A DNA stretch of 64,000 nucleotides, from assembly GCF_900111895.1 (NCBI RefSeq), contig NZ_FOKB01000002.1, positions 434,001-498,000 of the forward strand. Reading direction: 5' to 3'. A program made the translations under genes and the position numbers. The stretch is from Pseudomonas simiae (GTDB lineage: Bacteria > Pseudomonadota > Gammaproteobacteria > Pseudomonadales > Pseudomonadaceae). The notes below the pieces were generated by a model. It had not been told where the DNA came from. It made no database searches and saw nothing but the letters and a program-made list of their open reading frames with translations. This document shows, in pieces, positions 8,005 through 16,859 of this stretch. The first letter of the stretch is position 1; every line of letters starts with the position of its first letter.

Positions 8005-8553
8005 ATGCGACATGAAATGCTTCATAAAGGCTGGGCATGTGCCGGGCTGGCATGCCTGTTGATCTTCGGCCTGATCCCGGCGGGGCAGGCGGCGGACAAC
8101 CTGAGTTTCAAGGGCAATCTGGTTGAAGAGGCTTGTACGATCCGCCCTGGCGACGAGGCCATCACCTTGGAACTCTGGGACGTTACCAGCAAGCACCTCT
8201 ATATCAACACGCGCTCACAGGGGAAGGGTTTCAAACTGCACCTGGAGGATTGCGACACCACGATTGGCAACACGGTCACCATCACGTTCGGCGGTAGGGA
8301 AAACATGGCGCTCCCTGGATTGTTCGCGCTGGACGGTGGAAGCGGTGCATCAGGTATTGGCGTCGGTTTAGAGACGCCGAGCAACAAGCCATTGCCGCTC
8401 AATACCGTCAGCGATGAACAGGTGCTGAGTAATGGCAACAATGTCATTGAACTCAAGGCCTATGTGCAGGGTGAGCCGGATGCGATCAGGGATCAAACCA
8501 TCGGGCATGGCCTGTTCACAGTGACCTCGACGTTTACGCTGGACTACCCGTAA
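8005..8553 (+). CDS. Fimbrial subunit, major-pilin-like (MrpG-like position)
   Basis: A 182-aa pilin. N-terminal signal sequence MRHEMLHKGWACAGLACLLI to GQAADNLSF. The cysteines are in EEACTIRP and LEDCDTT, and the C-terminus GLFTVTSTFTLDYP has glycine at -14 and penultimate tyrosine. The middle (DNTV-like NTVTITFGG, GASGIGVGL, NNVIELKAYVQG) resembles the operon's first pilin (DNTVTTTFTG, GGIGIMM, DNTLEFGAYVQG), suggesting duplication. It is likely a minor structural subunit near the tip. Confidence 0.75.
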   Translation: MRHEMLHKGWACAGLACLLIFGLIPAGQAADNLSFKGNLVEEACTIRPGDEAITLELWDVTSKHLYINTRSQGKGFKLHLEDCDTTIGNTVTITFGGRENMALPGLFALDGGSGASGIGVGLETPSNKPLPLNTVSDEQVLSNGNNVIELKAYVQGEPDAIRDQTIGHGLFTVTSTFTLDYP

Positions 8554-8651
8554 CCGCCTCAGACAAGCCTCAACTCTCCCCTGGGCGGCGTTAAAGCGTG
8601 GGCTGAATGTTCGCGGGGCAATGCATGGGTAGAGCAACAAGAGAGATCAAA

Positions 8652-9617
8652 ATGAAACAACTCTATAGTGCGATGGCGCTGTTCGTCCTGATGGGTTTCA
8701 GTACGATCGCAAGCGCCGCTACATGCCGTGTGAATGGCGGACAGTGGACAGAGATAGTCGGGGAACTCCCCCTACGGGTCCCTGTTACGGTGACCTTGGC
8801 CGCAGATCGTACACGGATAATGATGGAAGGCGCACGGCTTGAATGTGGGTTCTCCAGAGGCTCGCAGAGCCCGTCTTCCCGGCGGGACTACTGGGCAACG
8901 GGTAGCTCGGCGGGGACCCCCTGGGTACCGGGTATCAAATTCAGCCAGGAAGGGGCTGGTTTACGAATCAATGGAACGTACCGAAATAACCCTATCCCGA
9001 ACGGAATAAGGTTCGCCACACTGCCTGACGACCTGAGAGGTTATCCGATCGATGTCACGCCCTATATTCTGCTGCGCAACAATCCGTCCAATCCGATCGA
9101 TATTCGAGTAGGGGATACGCTGGGAATCCTGCGTCTCACCGCCACGAACAACTACAACGCCAATACGGCAAGGATCTCGGTTACCTACACCGCCGCCAAC
9201 AACTTCACCATCACACCGTCAACCTGCACGATCAACAATAACAACCCGATCGAGATCAATTTCGGCAACGTTCACCAGCGGGCCATCGGCGCCGATCCGT
9301 TGACCACGACGATCCGTAGCGACCGCAGGCTTACCTACTCATGCCCGGACGGCGGGATTACCACGCCGATAACTATTTCCTACAAAGGCAGCCCGTCGTC
9401 GTTCGACACACGCCTGCTGATGATGTCCAACCCGGACGTGGGCACGGCCCTTATTCGTGCGGGATCTGCGGTTCCAGTCAACGGTTCGTTCCTGACCCAC
9501 ATTACCAACAGCGTGGGGGGCGACGATGTGACGTTTTCTCTGGTTCGGCGCGCGGGGTCGCTACCTGCCGCTGGCGCCACCAGCGGCAGCGGGGTATTGG
9601 TGATGGGGGTGCCGTAA
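8652..9617 (+). CDS. Putative two-domain fimbrial tip adhesin
   Basis: A 321-aa protein, about twice the length of the pilins, and the last gene of the operon. This is the position of the tip adhesin in MR/P- and Pap-type operons. Signal peptide MKQLYSAMALFVLMGFSTIA...SAATCRVNGG. The N-terminal domain (to about residue 180) has two cysteines (ATCRVN and LECGFS) and no resemblance I recognise. The C-terminal domain is a pilin domain: ITPSTCTINNNNPIEINFGN, LTYSCPDGG and SSFDTRLLMMSNPDVG parallel the PapF-like paralogues. The C-terminus GSGVLVMGVP lacks the penultimate tyrosine, fitting a subunit that only accepts a donor strand. The receptor is unknown. Start at ATG 8652 gives a clean signal peptide. 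Confidence 0.75.
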   Translation: MKQLYSAMALFVLMGFSTIASAATCRVNGGQWTEIVGELPLRVPVTVTLAADRTRIMMEGARLECGFSRGSQSPSSRRDYWATGSSAGTPWVPGIKFSQEGAGLRINGTYRNNPIPNGIRFATLPDDLRGYPIDVTPYILLRNNPSNPIDIRVGDTLGILRLTATNNYNANTARISVTYTAANNFTITPSTCTINNNNPIEINFGNVHQRAIGADPLTTTIRSDRRLTYSCPDGGITTPITISYKGSPSSFDTRLLMMSNPDVGTALIRAGSAVPVNGSFLTHITNSVGGDDVTFSLVRRAGSLPAAGATSGSGVLVMGVP

Positions 9618-9631
9618 CACCCGCACCAGGC

Positions 9632-10399
9632 TCATTCTTCCTCACTGCCCTCGGCACGCCAATAACCGACGGCCTTGAGGAACGCTTCATCGACCTTGTG
9701 CGTGTCCAGCAACACCCGACGCACCTGACGCGACAGCTTGGTTTCCATCGCGACAAAGGTGTACAGCGCGCCGCTCGGCAACGTCAGTGTGCGCACGGTG
9801 TCGAGCAGGTCAACCTGGCCGCGTAGCACCCAGATCACTTCCACCTCGGCCGCGCTGTGCAGCGCCTGTTGCTCGGCCGCATCGGCGATTTCAATCACCG
9901 CCAGCACCTTGCGCCCGGCCGGCAGTTCTTCGAGGCGGCGGGCGATGGCGGGCAGGGCGGTTTCGTCGCCGATCAGCAGGTAACTGTCGAAGATATCCGG
10001 CACGATCATCGAGCCCCGTGGGCCGCCGATGTACAGGTGCTGGCCGACTTGGGCCTGTTCGGCCCAGGTGGAGGCGGGGCCATCGCCGTGCAGCACGAAG
10101 TCGATATCCAATTCGCCAAGGCTGAGGTCGAAACGCCGTGGCGTGTAGTCGCGCATCGCCGGCTGCGGGCCATCGCCCTTGATGCTGAACGTCGGGCTTT
10201 GCAGCGCGGCCTGCTCGGCGGCGTTTTGCGGGAACATCAGCTTGATGTGATCGTCACTGCCCAGGCTGACAAACCCCGCCAGCTCAGGCCCGCCGAGGGT
10301 GATGCGGCGCATGCGCGGGGTGATATCGACCACCCGTAGCACGTCGAGGCGACGGCGTTTGATTTCGTGGGTGACGCGATGGATGACGGGCGTATTCAT
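9632..10399 (-). CDS. Siderophore-interacting protein / ferric reductase (YqjH-like)
   Basis: A 255-aa FAD-binding protein of the SIP (ViuB/YqjH) family. The FAD domain shows RRLDVLRVVDITPRMRRITL and the SDDHIKLMFP...AMRDYTPRRFD flavin-binding signature. The NAD(P)H-binding-like domain shows HGDGPASTWAEQAQVGQHLY, GGPRGSMIVPDIFDSYLLIG and GDETALPAI. It ends GALYTFVAMETKLSRQVRRV...YWRAEGSEEE. These cytoplasmic enzymes reduce ferric siderophores to release iron. Its start overlaps the stop of the PadR-type regulator by 4 bp, so the regulator is made first from the same mRNA. In E. coli the same two families are neighbours (yqjH and yqjI). Confidence 0.88.
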   Translation of the reverse strand: MNTPVIHRVTHEIKRRRLDVLRVVDITPRMRRITLGGPELAGFVSLGSDDHIKLMFPQNAAEQAALQSPTFSIKGDGPQPAMRDYTPRRFDLSLGELDIDFVLHGDGPASTWAEQAQVGQHLYIGGPRGSMIVPDIFDSYLLIGDETALPAIARRLEELPAGRKVLAVIEIADAAEQQALHSAAEVEVIWVLRGQVDLLDTVRTLTLPSGALYTFVAMETKLSRQVRRVLLDTHKVDEAFLKAVGYWRAEGSEEE

Positions 10400-10965
10400 T
10401 GGGTTTCCCCCTGGACAGGTTGAACGGCCGGGCCGTCGACGATGGCCCGGGCGGTGCTGTTGAGCAACGCGGCGACGCGCGTGATTTCTTCGGCGCTCCA
10501 GCGCCCATGGTGCAGTTGCAGGGCATGGCGCAGGTTATGCACCGCCTCGTGGATTTCCGGCGGGCGATCATGGCCGCGCAGCGAGCGTTTGCTGACATCG
10601 ATGCGCATGCGCACGCCTTCCAGTGCAATCGCCTGCTCACCTAAAGAAAGACGACCGGCGTCGGTGAGGGTGTAGCGTTTTTTTCCACCTTCGGCGTCGC
10701 CGCTGATCAATTCGCTTTCTTCAAGAAAGGTCAGGGTGGGGTAGATCACGCCGGGGCTGGGACTGTAGGCACCGTCGAACAGGCCTTCGATCTGGCGGAT
10801 TAAGTCGTAGCCGTGGCACGCCTGTTCGGCGATCAACGCCAGCAACAGCAACTTCAGGTCGCCGGGGGCGAACACGCGTGGGCCGCGGCCGCCGCGTTCT
10901 CGGCCGGGGCGTTTTTCGAAGCCGTCGCGGCCGTCGCCGTGGTGGTGGGAATGATGCTCTCTCAT
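10396..10965 (-). CDS. PadR-family regulator, YqjI-like
   Basis: A 189-aa protein with a histidine-, glycine- and arginine-rich N-terminus (MREHHSHHHGDG...) and then a PadR winged-helix domain: APGDLKLLLLALIAEQACHG, YDLIRQIEGLFDGAYSPSPG and VIYPTLTFLEESELI. It closes with a helical dimerisation region. The architecture matches E. coli YqjI, whose His/Cys-rich N-terminus binds metal and which represses the adjacent ferric reductase gene; here there are no cysteines in that tail. The gene precedes and overlaps the SIP gene, so the pair is probably autoregulated through the palindrome about 30 bp upstream. Metal response is inferred from the His cluster. Confidence 0.85.
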   Translation of the reverse strand: MREHHSHHHGDGRDGFEKRPGRERGGRGPRVFAPGDLKLLLLALIAEQACHGYDLIRQIEGLFDGAYSPSPGVIYPTLTFLEESELISGDAEGGKKRYTLTDAGRLSLGEQAIALEGVRMRIDVSKRSLRGHDRPPEIHEAVHNLRHALQLHHGRWSAEEITRVAALLNSTARAIVDGPAVQPVQGETQ

Positions 10966-10996
10966 TTTGGGCCTCTCCGTTCTGGTTAAGATATAA

Positions 10997-11014
10997 CTTA
11001 AGATATATCTTAAG
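10997..11014. promoter_or_regulatory. Perfect 18-bp palindrome, candidate PadR/YqjI operator
   Basis: CTTAAGATATATCTTAAG is perfectly self-complementary and lies 32 bp upstream of the regulator's ATG. A degenerate second copy of the half site (TTAAGATATAACTT) adjoins it at 10986-10999. Its strongly AT-rich composition in a GC-rich genome and its position suggest the operator for autorepression. Confidence 0.7.
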
Positions 11015-11123
11015 GCTGTTCAAGATCAGTCGACCAATGGTCGCGGCCCTACTTAACTACCACCGCCTCGCGTGATGCGCCCAGCATGCTGATAGCCCTT
11101 CCCATGTGCATGGAGCCAGTGCG

Positions 11124-14100
11124 ATGAGCACATTGATTTCTCCCCCTTACTCGCCGACCTCCTTGGAAATACGGGGCTATCTGCATCAGATCGGTCACCA
11201 GTTGCTCGAAACCGACACCCCTTTGCTGTCCAAACGGCCGCTCCCCATCGAGTTGCAGCAGTTGGAAAAACTCAACCAGACGCTCAAGGCATACACGCAA
11301 GCGCATGTTGAAGAAAATCGTGCGCTGTACGCCGATGTGGCCCAGGTCGACCTGCAGAGTGACGAGGGCAAGCGACGGCTGGCGACGCTCAAACGCGACC
11401 TCACCCCGCAGTTGCAGAAGCTGGACGAAGTCGGTGTGCTGGGCAGCAAAAGCCTGCGCACGTTCATGGCCAACGACGCGGGCCTGGTTGCGTTGGAACT
11501 GGAAGCCAGGCTCAACATTCAGGACTATCTGCTGCATCGTGAAGAAGCCCGGCTGGTGCAGAACCTGGGACTGGGGCCGAGCTTTCGACCGGGCATCTAT
11601 GCGCTGACCTTCACCTACCAAACGCAGACGATCGAATTCGCCGGGGCCTTTGTGCTGACCGAAAAAAACACCCCCGTGGTCACGCAGTTGACCGCTGCGG
11701 AGGACGTCGGCTACGTGGTGCTGTTTACCCCAGCCCGTGGCTTTGAGTCGTTCGGCACGCTGGCCGAGATGAACAGCCAACTGCGCGAAGCAATGGCGGT
11801 CGGCAGTTGGCGCAAGGAGTTCATGACCCTGCTGCCGCGCCAATACCAGGGGCTGTCCGCCATGGGCGTCTGGCCTCTGCTGTTGACGTCCATCGATGGC
11901 GAACCGCTGTGCGAACACACCTACGACGCCCGGCTGGCCAAGCGCGCGCTGGATATCGACTGGGCCCTGAGCAACCCCGGCCCCAGCGCCCAACACCTGC
12001 TTGCCGAGCTGGACGCTGCGATACGCGCCGCGTTGCCCGACTTCAGTCAGCGCCTGGAATTGCGCGCCCAACGCCTGCTGGACCGCTGCCTGGAACACAG
12101 CGCCCCGGCCTGGTACCGCAACGCCCCCAGCCACCAACGCGAGGCTCTGGCGCGGCACCTGGCCGAGTACGACGAGGCCCGGCAAACCCTGCTGAACCTG
12201 TTCGGCCATGCCGCCTCGCCGCAGACCCTGGCGCGCTATCAGTTGCTCGAACAACTGGCCACTGACCTGGAAATCAACGACCTTGACCCCGACCGCCTGC
12301 ACGTGCGCACGCGTCGCAGCGTGGCCAGGGTCGGCACCTACGAACAAAAACACAGCCTGACCGAGCTGGCGCTGCGCGGCCTGCACAGCGGCGACGAACT
12401 GGCCGGGTCGACGTTTTTGCTCAATACCTCCTTCACCTATGCCGACGCGCCGCTGCCCGAGGCTTATCAAGACTTGACCGCCGACTATCTGGTCGGCCTG
12501 CTCGACACCCTCAAGCCGCGTGTGGCGTTTGAAACCGTGCGCCGCGAGTACTACGCCAAACCCGAGATCCATGCCGCCATCGAACAGTTGCTCGACCGCC
12601 GCCTCAACGCCCTGGCCTACACCGCTAAGCTGCAACGCCACATCACCGCGGCCGACTATCAACGCTTCACCCGCCTGCGTCGCGGCACCGACGCGCAACT
12701 GCGCGCGAGCAGCGTTGCGCTCAATGGCTACGTGCTCAAAGACCTCTGGCTGCTGCGCGAAAGCGACGAGCAGGGCGGCCTCACGCGCTTGCTGCTGTGT
12801 ACCCCCGAAGCGCCCCAGGCCCAGCAGTTTCATGGTTTCGACTCAGAAGTGCTGTGCCAGGCCCACCTCCTCGCGTGGTGTGCAGACGACGCCATGCGCG
12901 CGTATCTGCTGGAGCAAGTACCCCTCAAGTCCCGTGCGGGCCTGAACACCTTCATGACCGGCCTGGGCTTTATCCCGGCACACCAGGAATACCGTCACGT
13001 CACCTTCAGCGAGGCGAGCAGCCACGCCGACTGCCTCAAGACCTTGCGCGGCCAGCTGCTGGCGGTGCAGACCGACGATTACCACTGGGGCACCCCAACA
13101 TGGTACCGCGCGGCCAGCGAGGCCCAGCGCCGACAATTGACGCTGTTGGCCGAGCAGGCCGAAGGCGCCGCCAACACCTACGCGCAGCACCCGTTGTCCG
13201 ACGCCAGCTTCATCACCTTCGAGCGGTTCCTGCATGCCCAGGCCAAGGTACAGCTCAATACCCTGCTTGGCCGCCAGCGGCAAAACGATGTCGACCCCGA
13301 TACGGTGTGGATGCATTACCCCAAAAACTTCCCGGCGTTAACGCGCCCCGCGTCCGTGACTTATACCCGGCTGTATCGCGATGGTTATGAGGAGTCGCTG
13401 GGGTTTCTCGACGCGAAGTTCGAAACCGTCGCCACCTTCATGGGCCCGGCCGGGGTCGACCTGAGCAAGCTCACGCCGCGCAATGTCGGGCTGTCAGTGC
13501 GCGGCGTGTGGATCGGCCAGCGCTACGCCAATGAAGTCCAGGCCAAACTGCAAAACCCCACCAGCCCCGGTTACGCCCTGCGCCGCGATGCAACGCTGGC
13601 CATCAACCAGTTGCAGTTGCGCAACGCGGCGCTGGAGTCGCGCCTCAAAGGCCATATCGTCCAGGCCGATCTGGACTGGTTCGAGCGCGCCGTCCAGAGC
13701 CTGGACGACACCTCGGTCGAGACGCGCAGCACCTACCGCGTGCATCGCCTGATGATCGACGGCGACTGGGTGATCGACACCCTGCTGTTCAGCCACGCCG
13801 CGAACCCGGTGTTGCTCTATACACCGCAGGCCCCGGACGGCGTGTTCTTCCGTGAAGCCAGGCAGTTCAACTACCTGCTGAAAAAAGTCGACGGCATGCT
13901 CGACTACTTCTGCACCCGCGTCGCGGTGCAGTCTCAGGTGCGCGTGCGGCATTTTCTGCAAACCGCCCAGGCCGGCCTGCCCGCGGACCTCAACAGCACC
14001 GACCTGAGCCTGGCGCGCTACGACACGATCGAGCGCGTGCCGCCCGTGCTCGACCTGCGTCACCTGCTGCACGACATGAAGCTGCAACGCAAGATCGACG

Positions 14101-16826
14101 ACGTGGCCGCCACCACGGTCAATCGCACCGACATGATCATTGGCCTGGTCTGGCGTTGCCTCGAACCGCTGATCGCGATTGCGACCGCGCCGTTCCCGAT
14201 GTTGAGCCTGAGCCTGGGCCTGCTGCTGGCGCTCAAGGACGGCATGCTCGCCCTGCACGCCTACAACCAGGGCGACACCGACGCCGCGCTGCAACACTTC
14301 GTCGGCTACCTGAGCAACAGCCTTGGCGCGGTGTTCACCGACCTGCGCCCGGCACTCAAGTCCATCGGCCCGCTGGTGCGGCCGATGCGCCACCTCATGC
14401 GCCCAGCCGCGCCGCGCGAGGCCATGGCGCTGATCAAACAACTGCAGCCACCGACCCCCGCGCCCGCCGCTATGCAGGCCGTACTATTCGAAGGCCGGCC
14501 GTTATGGGCGCCCAAGCAACCTGATGCCTTGGGTCGCTATATGCTGTTTCGCCAAGACCCGGTAAGCGGCAAACTGTTGTCGACTGCGCGCCTGGTCAAC
14601 CAGACGGTCGAGGGGCGCTGGGTGCGCTCGGGCCTCACCGGCGGCGCGCCGAAACGTGCGCTGCCGACACCCCACGCGTTGCAGCGCTATGAAGTGCCGA
14701 TCGAACAGGCCAAGGACTACGAAACCCTGATGACATTGGAGTTTGGGCAACGCTCCAGTGTCGATCAGTTGTTGGGCGAGGGCACACGCGACAGCCTGCT
14801 GACCTATGAAATGAGCCCGCTACGGGCTCCGTATTTAAAGGCATACCTGCAGTTGCGCAGCGACGCCGACACCTTCTTCGCCCAGCTCAAACCCATCGTC
14901 CCCAGGGCCGATGTGCTGGCCTTGCAAGTGAACGCGAGCCATCGGCATATCCTGGAAAGTGCCTTCAAGGAAAACCAAGGCTTGGTGCTGGGCGCGGTGC
15001 CTGGCTCGCTCGCCGCCAGACAGCTGCTGATCGACAACATGCCCACCCTCTACGAGCAGGGCGTGCGGCGCCTGTATATCGAATACCTGCCGGGCGACTT
15101 GTTCCGGGCCAAACTGGACAAGTTCAACGCCGGCGGCAGCTACAGGCACATCGGCGACTATCTGAAAAAAATCGAGACAGCCCTGGGGATTGCCAAAGAC
15201 TCGCCGCACTCCTATCGCGCCCTGATCCTGGCGGCACGCCGCGAAAAAATCGCCGTCTGTGCGCTGGACGCGTCCACCGGCTACGAGGTGGACAAAGCCT
15301 TCAACCTGAGCAACGGTGCGATGGTCAGCCCGCGACCCAACGCCCAGCGCAATTTCTATTCCCACAAACTGATCGAGACCGACCTCGCCGAAAAACCCAG
15401 CGAAGGTTGGGTCGCGCTGGTCGACAGCCGCCGCCTCAACACGCACACACAAACCCCAGGGTTGGCGGACCTGCAAAAGACCCTGAGTGTGCGCGTCGAA
15501 GACGTCGCTGCCGGCCAGCCGGTAGGCATCTGGAACGACGTGCCCGGCTCGATCGCCGACGACCCGTTGGCCAAAGCCGATTTCAAGCTGACTCTGCAAA
15601 CCTCCTACAGCGCGCCCCCTGCGTTCATCAGCGCACCCCGCGCGGCTAACACCTTCAGCGACTTCGATATCGACCCACGGTTCACCCACGAACTGCACCA
15701 AATGGGCAAGGACCCACATCCGTTCGACACCCGTTACGGCTCGCTCAACCCGAAAATCGCCGCCGCCGAAAACGCCTTCCGGAAAACCCGCGACCGTCTG
15801 AATAAGCGCGCGCAGGAGTTCTTCAAAACCCATGAACTGCCACCCCGGCCCACCTTGCCGGACCTGCCGGCGAGCACCACGCCCGCCGACTTTATCGAGC
15901 GCAGCTACCAACACGCCCCAGGGCTGATCATCTGCGAGAGCCACGCCGAGCAATCGAGCAAAGCCCTGCTGATCGATCAGATGAGCGTACTCAAGGCGCA
16001 GGGGGTCAAAACCCTGTACATGGAGCACCTGTTCACCGACCTGCACCAGGCGCACCTGGATGCCTTCCATCAAACCGGGGTGTTGGCCAAACCGCTCAAA
16101 GACCACCTGTGGACCTTAGACCGTGGCCACATGATCGAGTACCAGGGGCCGCACACCTACACCAGCGTGGTGGAAGTGGCGGGCAAACACGGCCTGCGCA
16201 TCCGCGCATTGGATTGCGTATCGAGCTACTACACCAAGGGCATGAGCGAACCGAGCACGTCGCGGACGTCGATGTTCAACTTCTTCGCCAGCGAGGTCAT
16301 CCGTCAAGACCAGGTCGCCCAGGGCGCGCACAAGTGGGTGGCGCACATGGGGAACGGCCATGTGTTTCCGGTCGAAGGGATTGCCGGGGTGGCCCAAACG
16401 CAAGGCGCGATCAGCCTGCGGACGTTCGATGTACCGACGGGCACGACCACCGAGTTGCGTTCAGGGCTGGAGTGGACAGTGGCCTACGGCTCGTCGTTGT
16501 ACCCCAACCGGCTGACGGCGATCCGCAGCGACTTCACCTTGAGTGTCGGCATCCCTGGCAAGCGTCCTCCTCCCGCCTATGTGCCCGCCGATCGTTCACG
16601 CTTGACGCGACCGGGGCAGTTCATGGTCGAGCAGCTTTCACCCCACGAAGTGAACCTGGTGCATCACTCGCGCAGTGGCGAGATCCTCTCCACGCCGATC
16701 CAGATCGACGATCAAGGCCGCTTCTTCATCGAGCGCTGGGCAGAACTGAAGGACGAGCGTTTTACCGTGTTCGAGCGACTGCTCAGCGCCCTTGATCAGG
16801 TGCTCAAGCTCACGCACGTCCAGTAG
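11124..16826 (+). CDS. Giant toxin-like protein with two Tiki/ChaN-like modules
   Basis: A 1900-aa protein; ATG 11124 has GGAG eight bases upstream. There is no signal peptide. The N-terminal half is of the 'dermonecrotic toxin/DUF6543' type found in Pseudomonas giants, with 'LLYTP...F'-type modules near residues 196, 556 and 894. A hydrophobic segment at about 1004-1045 (MIIGLVWRCLEPLIAIATAP onward) could insert in a membrane. The C-terminal part holds two related modules: about 1270-1500 (LVLGAVPGSLAARQLLIDNM...LYIEYL) and about 1590-1790 (LIICESHAEQSSKALLIDQM...LYMEHL). These resemble the Tiki/ChaN-like effector fold of 'membrane-targeted effector domain' toxins. The second keeps a Glu-Ser-His (E1605, H1607) and a later HMGNGH; the first has lost the equivalent acidic/His residues. 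Target and secretion route are unknown. Confidence 0.65.
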   Translation: MSTLISPPYSPTSLEIRGYLHQIGHQLLETDTPLLSKRPLPIELQQLEKLNQTLKAYTQAHVEENRALYADVAQVDLQSDEGKRRLATLKRDLTPQLQKLDEVGVLGSKSLRTFMANDAGLVALELEARLNIQDYLLHREEARLVQNLGLGPSFRPGIYALTFTYQTQTIEFAGAFVLTEKNTPVVTQLTAAEDVGYVVLFTPARGFESFGTLAEMNSQLREAMAVGSWRKEFMTLLPRQYQGLSAMGVWPLLLTSIDGEPLCEHTYDARLAKRALDIDWALSNPGPSAQHLLAELDAAIRAALPDFSQRLELRAQRLLDRCLEHSAPAWYRNAPSHQREALARHLAEYDEARQTLLNLFGHAASPQTLARYQLLEQLATDLEINDLDPDRLHVRTRRSVARVGTYEQKHSLTELALRGLHSGDELAGSTFLLNTSFTYADAPLPEAYQDLTADYLVGLLDTLKPRVAFETVRREYYAKPEIHAAIEQLLDRRLNALAYTAKLQRHITAADYQRFTRLRRGTDAQLRASSVALNGYVLKDLWLLRESDEQGGLTRLLLCTPEAPQAQQFHGFDSEVLCQAHLLAWCADDAMRAYLLEQVPLKSRAGLNTFMTGLGFIPAHQEYRHVTFSEASSHADCLKTLRGQLLAVQTDDYHWGTPTWYRAASEAQRRQLTLLAEQAEGAANTYAQHPLSDASFITFERFLHAQAKVQLNTLLGRQRQNDVDPDTVWMHYPKNFPALTRPASVTYTRLYRDGYEESLGFLDAKFETVATFMGPAGVDLSKLTPRNVGLSVRGVWIGQRYANEVQAKLQNPTSPGYALRRDATLAINQLQLRNAALESRLKGHIVQADLDWFERAVQSLDDTSVETRSTYRVHRLMIDGDWVIDTLLFSHAANPVLLYTPQAPDGVFFREARQFNYLLKKVDGMLDYFCTRVAVQSQVRVRHFLQTAQAGLPADLNSTDLSLARYDTIERVPPVLDLRHLLHDMKLQRKIDDVAATTVNRTDMIIGLVWRCLEPLIAIATAPFPMLSLSLGLLLALKDGMLALHAYNQGDTDAALQHFVGYLSNSLGAVFTDLRPALKSIGPLVRPMRHLMRPAAPREAMALIKQLQPPTPAPAAMQAVLFEGRPLWAPKQPDALGRYMLFRQDPVSGKLLSTARLVNQTVEGRWVRSGLTGGAPKRALPTPHALQRYEVPIEQAKDYETLMTLEFGQRSSVDQLLGEGTRDSLLTYEMSPLRAPYLKAYLQLRSDADTFFAQLKPIVPRADVLALQVNASHRHILESAFKENQGLVLGAVPGSLAARQLLIDNMPTLYEQGVRRLYIEYLPGDLFRAKLDKFNAGGSYRHIGDYLKKIETALGIAKDSPHSYRALILAARREKIAVCALDASTGYEVDKAFNLSNGAMVSPRPNAQRNFYSHKLIETDLAEKPSEGWVALVDSRRLNTHTQTPGLADLQKTLSVRVEDVAAGQPVGIWNDVPGSIADDPLAKADFKLTLQTSYSAPPAFISAPRAANTFSDFDIDPRFTHELHQMGKDPHPFDTRYGSLNPKIAAAENAFRKTRDRLNKRAQEFFKTHELPPRPTLPDLPASTTPADFIERSYQHAPGLIICESHAEQSSKALLIDQMSVLKAQGVKTLYMEHLFTDLHQAHLDAFHQTGVLAKPLKDHLWTLDRGHMIEYQGPHTYTSVVEVAGKHGLRIRALDCVSSYYTKGMSEPSTSRTSMFNFFASEVIRQDQVAQGAHKWVAHMGNGHVFPVEGIAGVAQTQGAISLRTFDVPTGTTTELRSGLEWTVAYGSSLYPNRLTAIRSDFTLSVGIPGKRPPPAYVPADRSRLTRPGQFMVEQLSPHEVNLVHHSRSGEILSTPIQIDDQGRFFIERWAELKDERFTVFERLLSALDQVLKLTHVQ

Positions 16827-16834
16827 GCCTGGCG

Positions 16835-16859
16835 CCCCCTGTCGGCATGCGGCAGGGGG
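16835..16859. terminator. Stem-loop after the 1900-aa toxin-like gene
   Basis: CCCCCTG and CAGGGGG form a 7-bp GC-rich stem with an 11-nt loop, 9 bp after the stop codon. No clear T-tract follows, so this is a probable but unproven terminator. Confidence 0.45.

Noticed and set aside
11049..12833. Open frame antisense to the start of the 1900-aa toxin-like gene
   Set aside because: Gly/Gln/Arg-rich shadow of a GC-rich coding strand, with no ribosome site.
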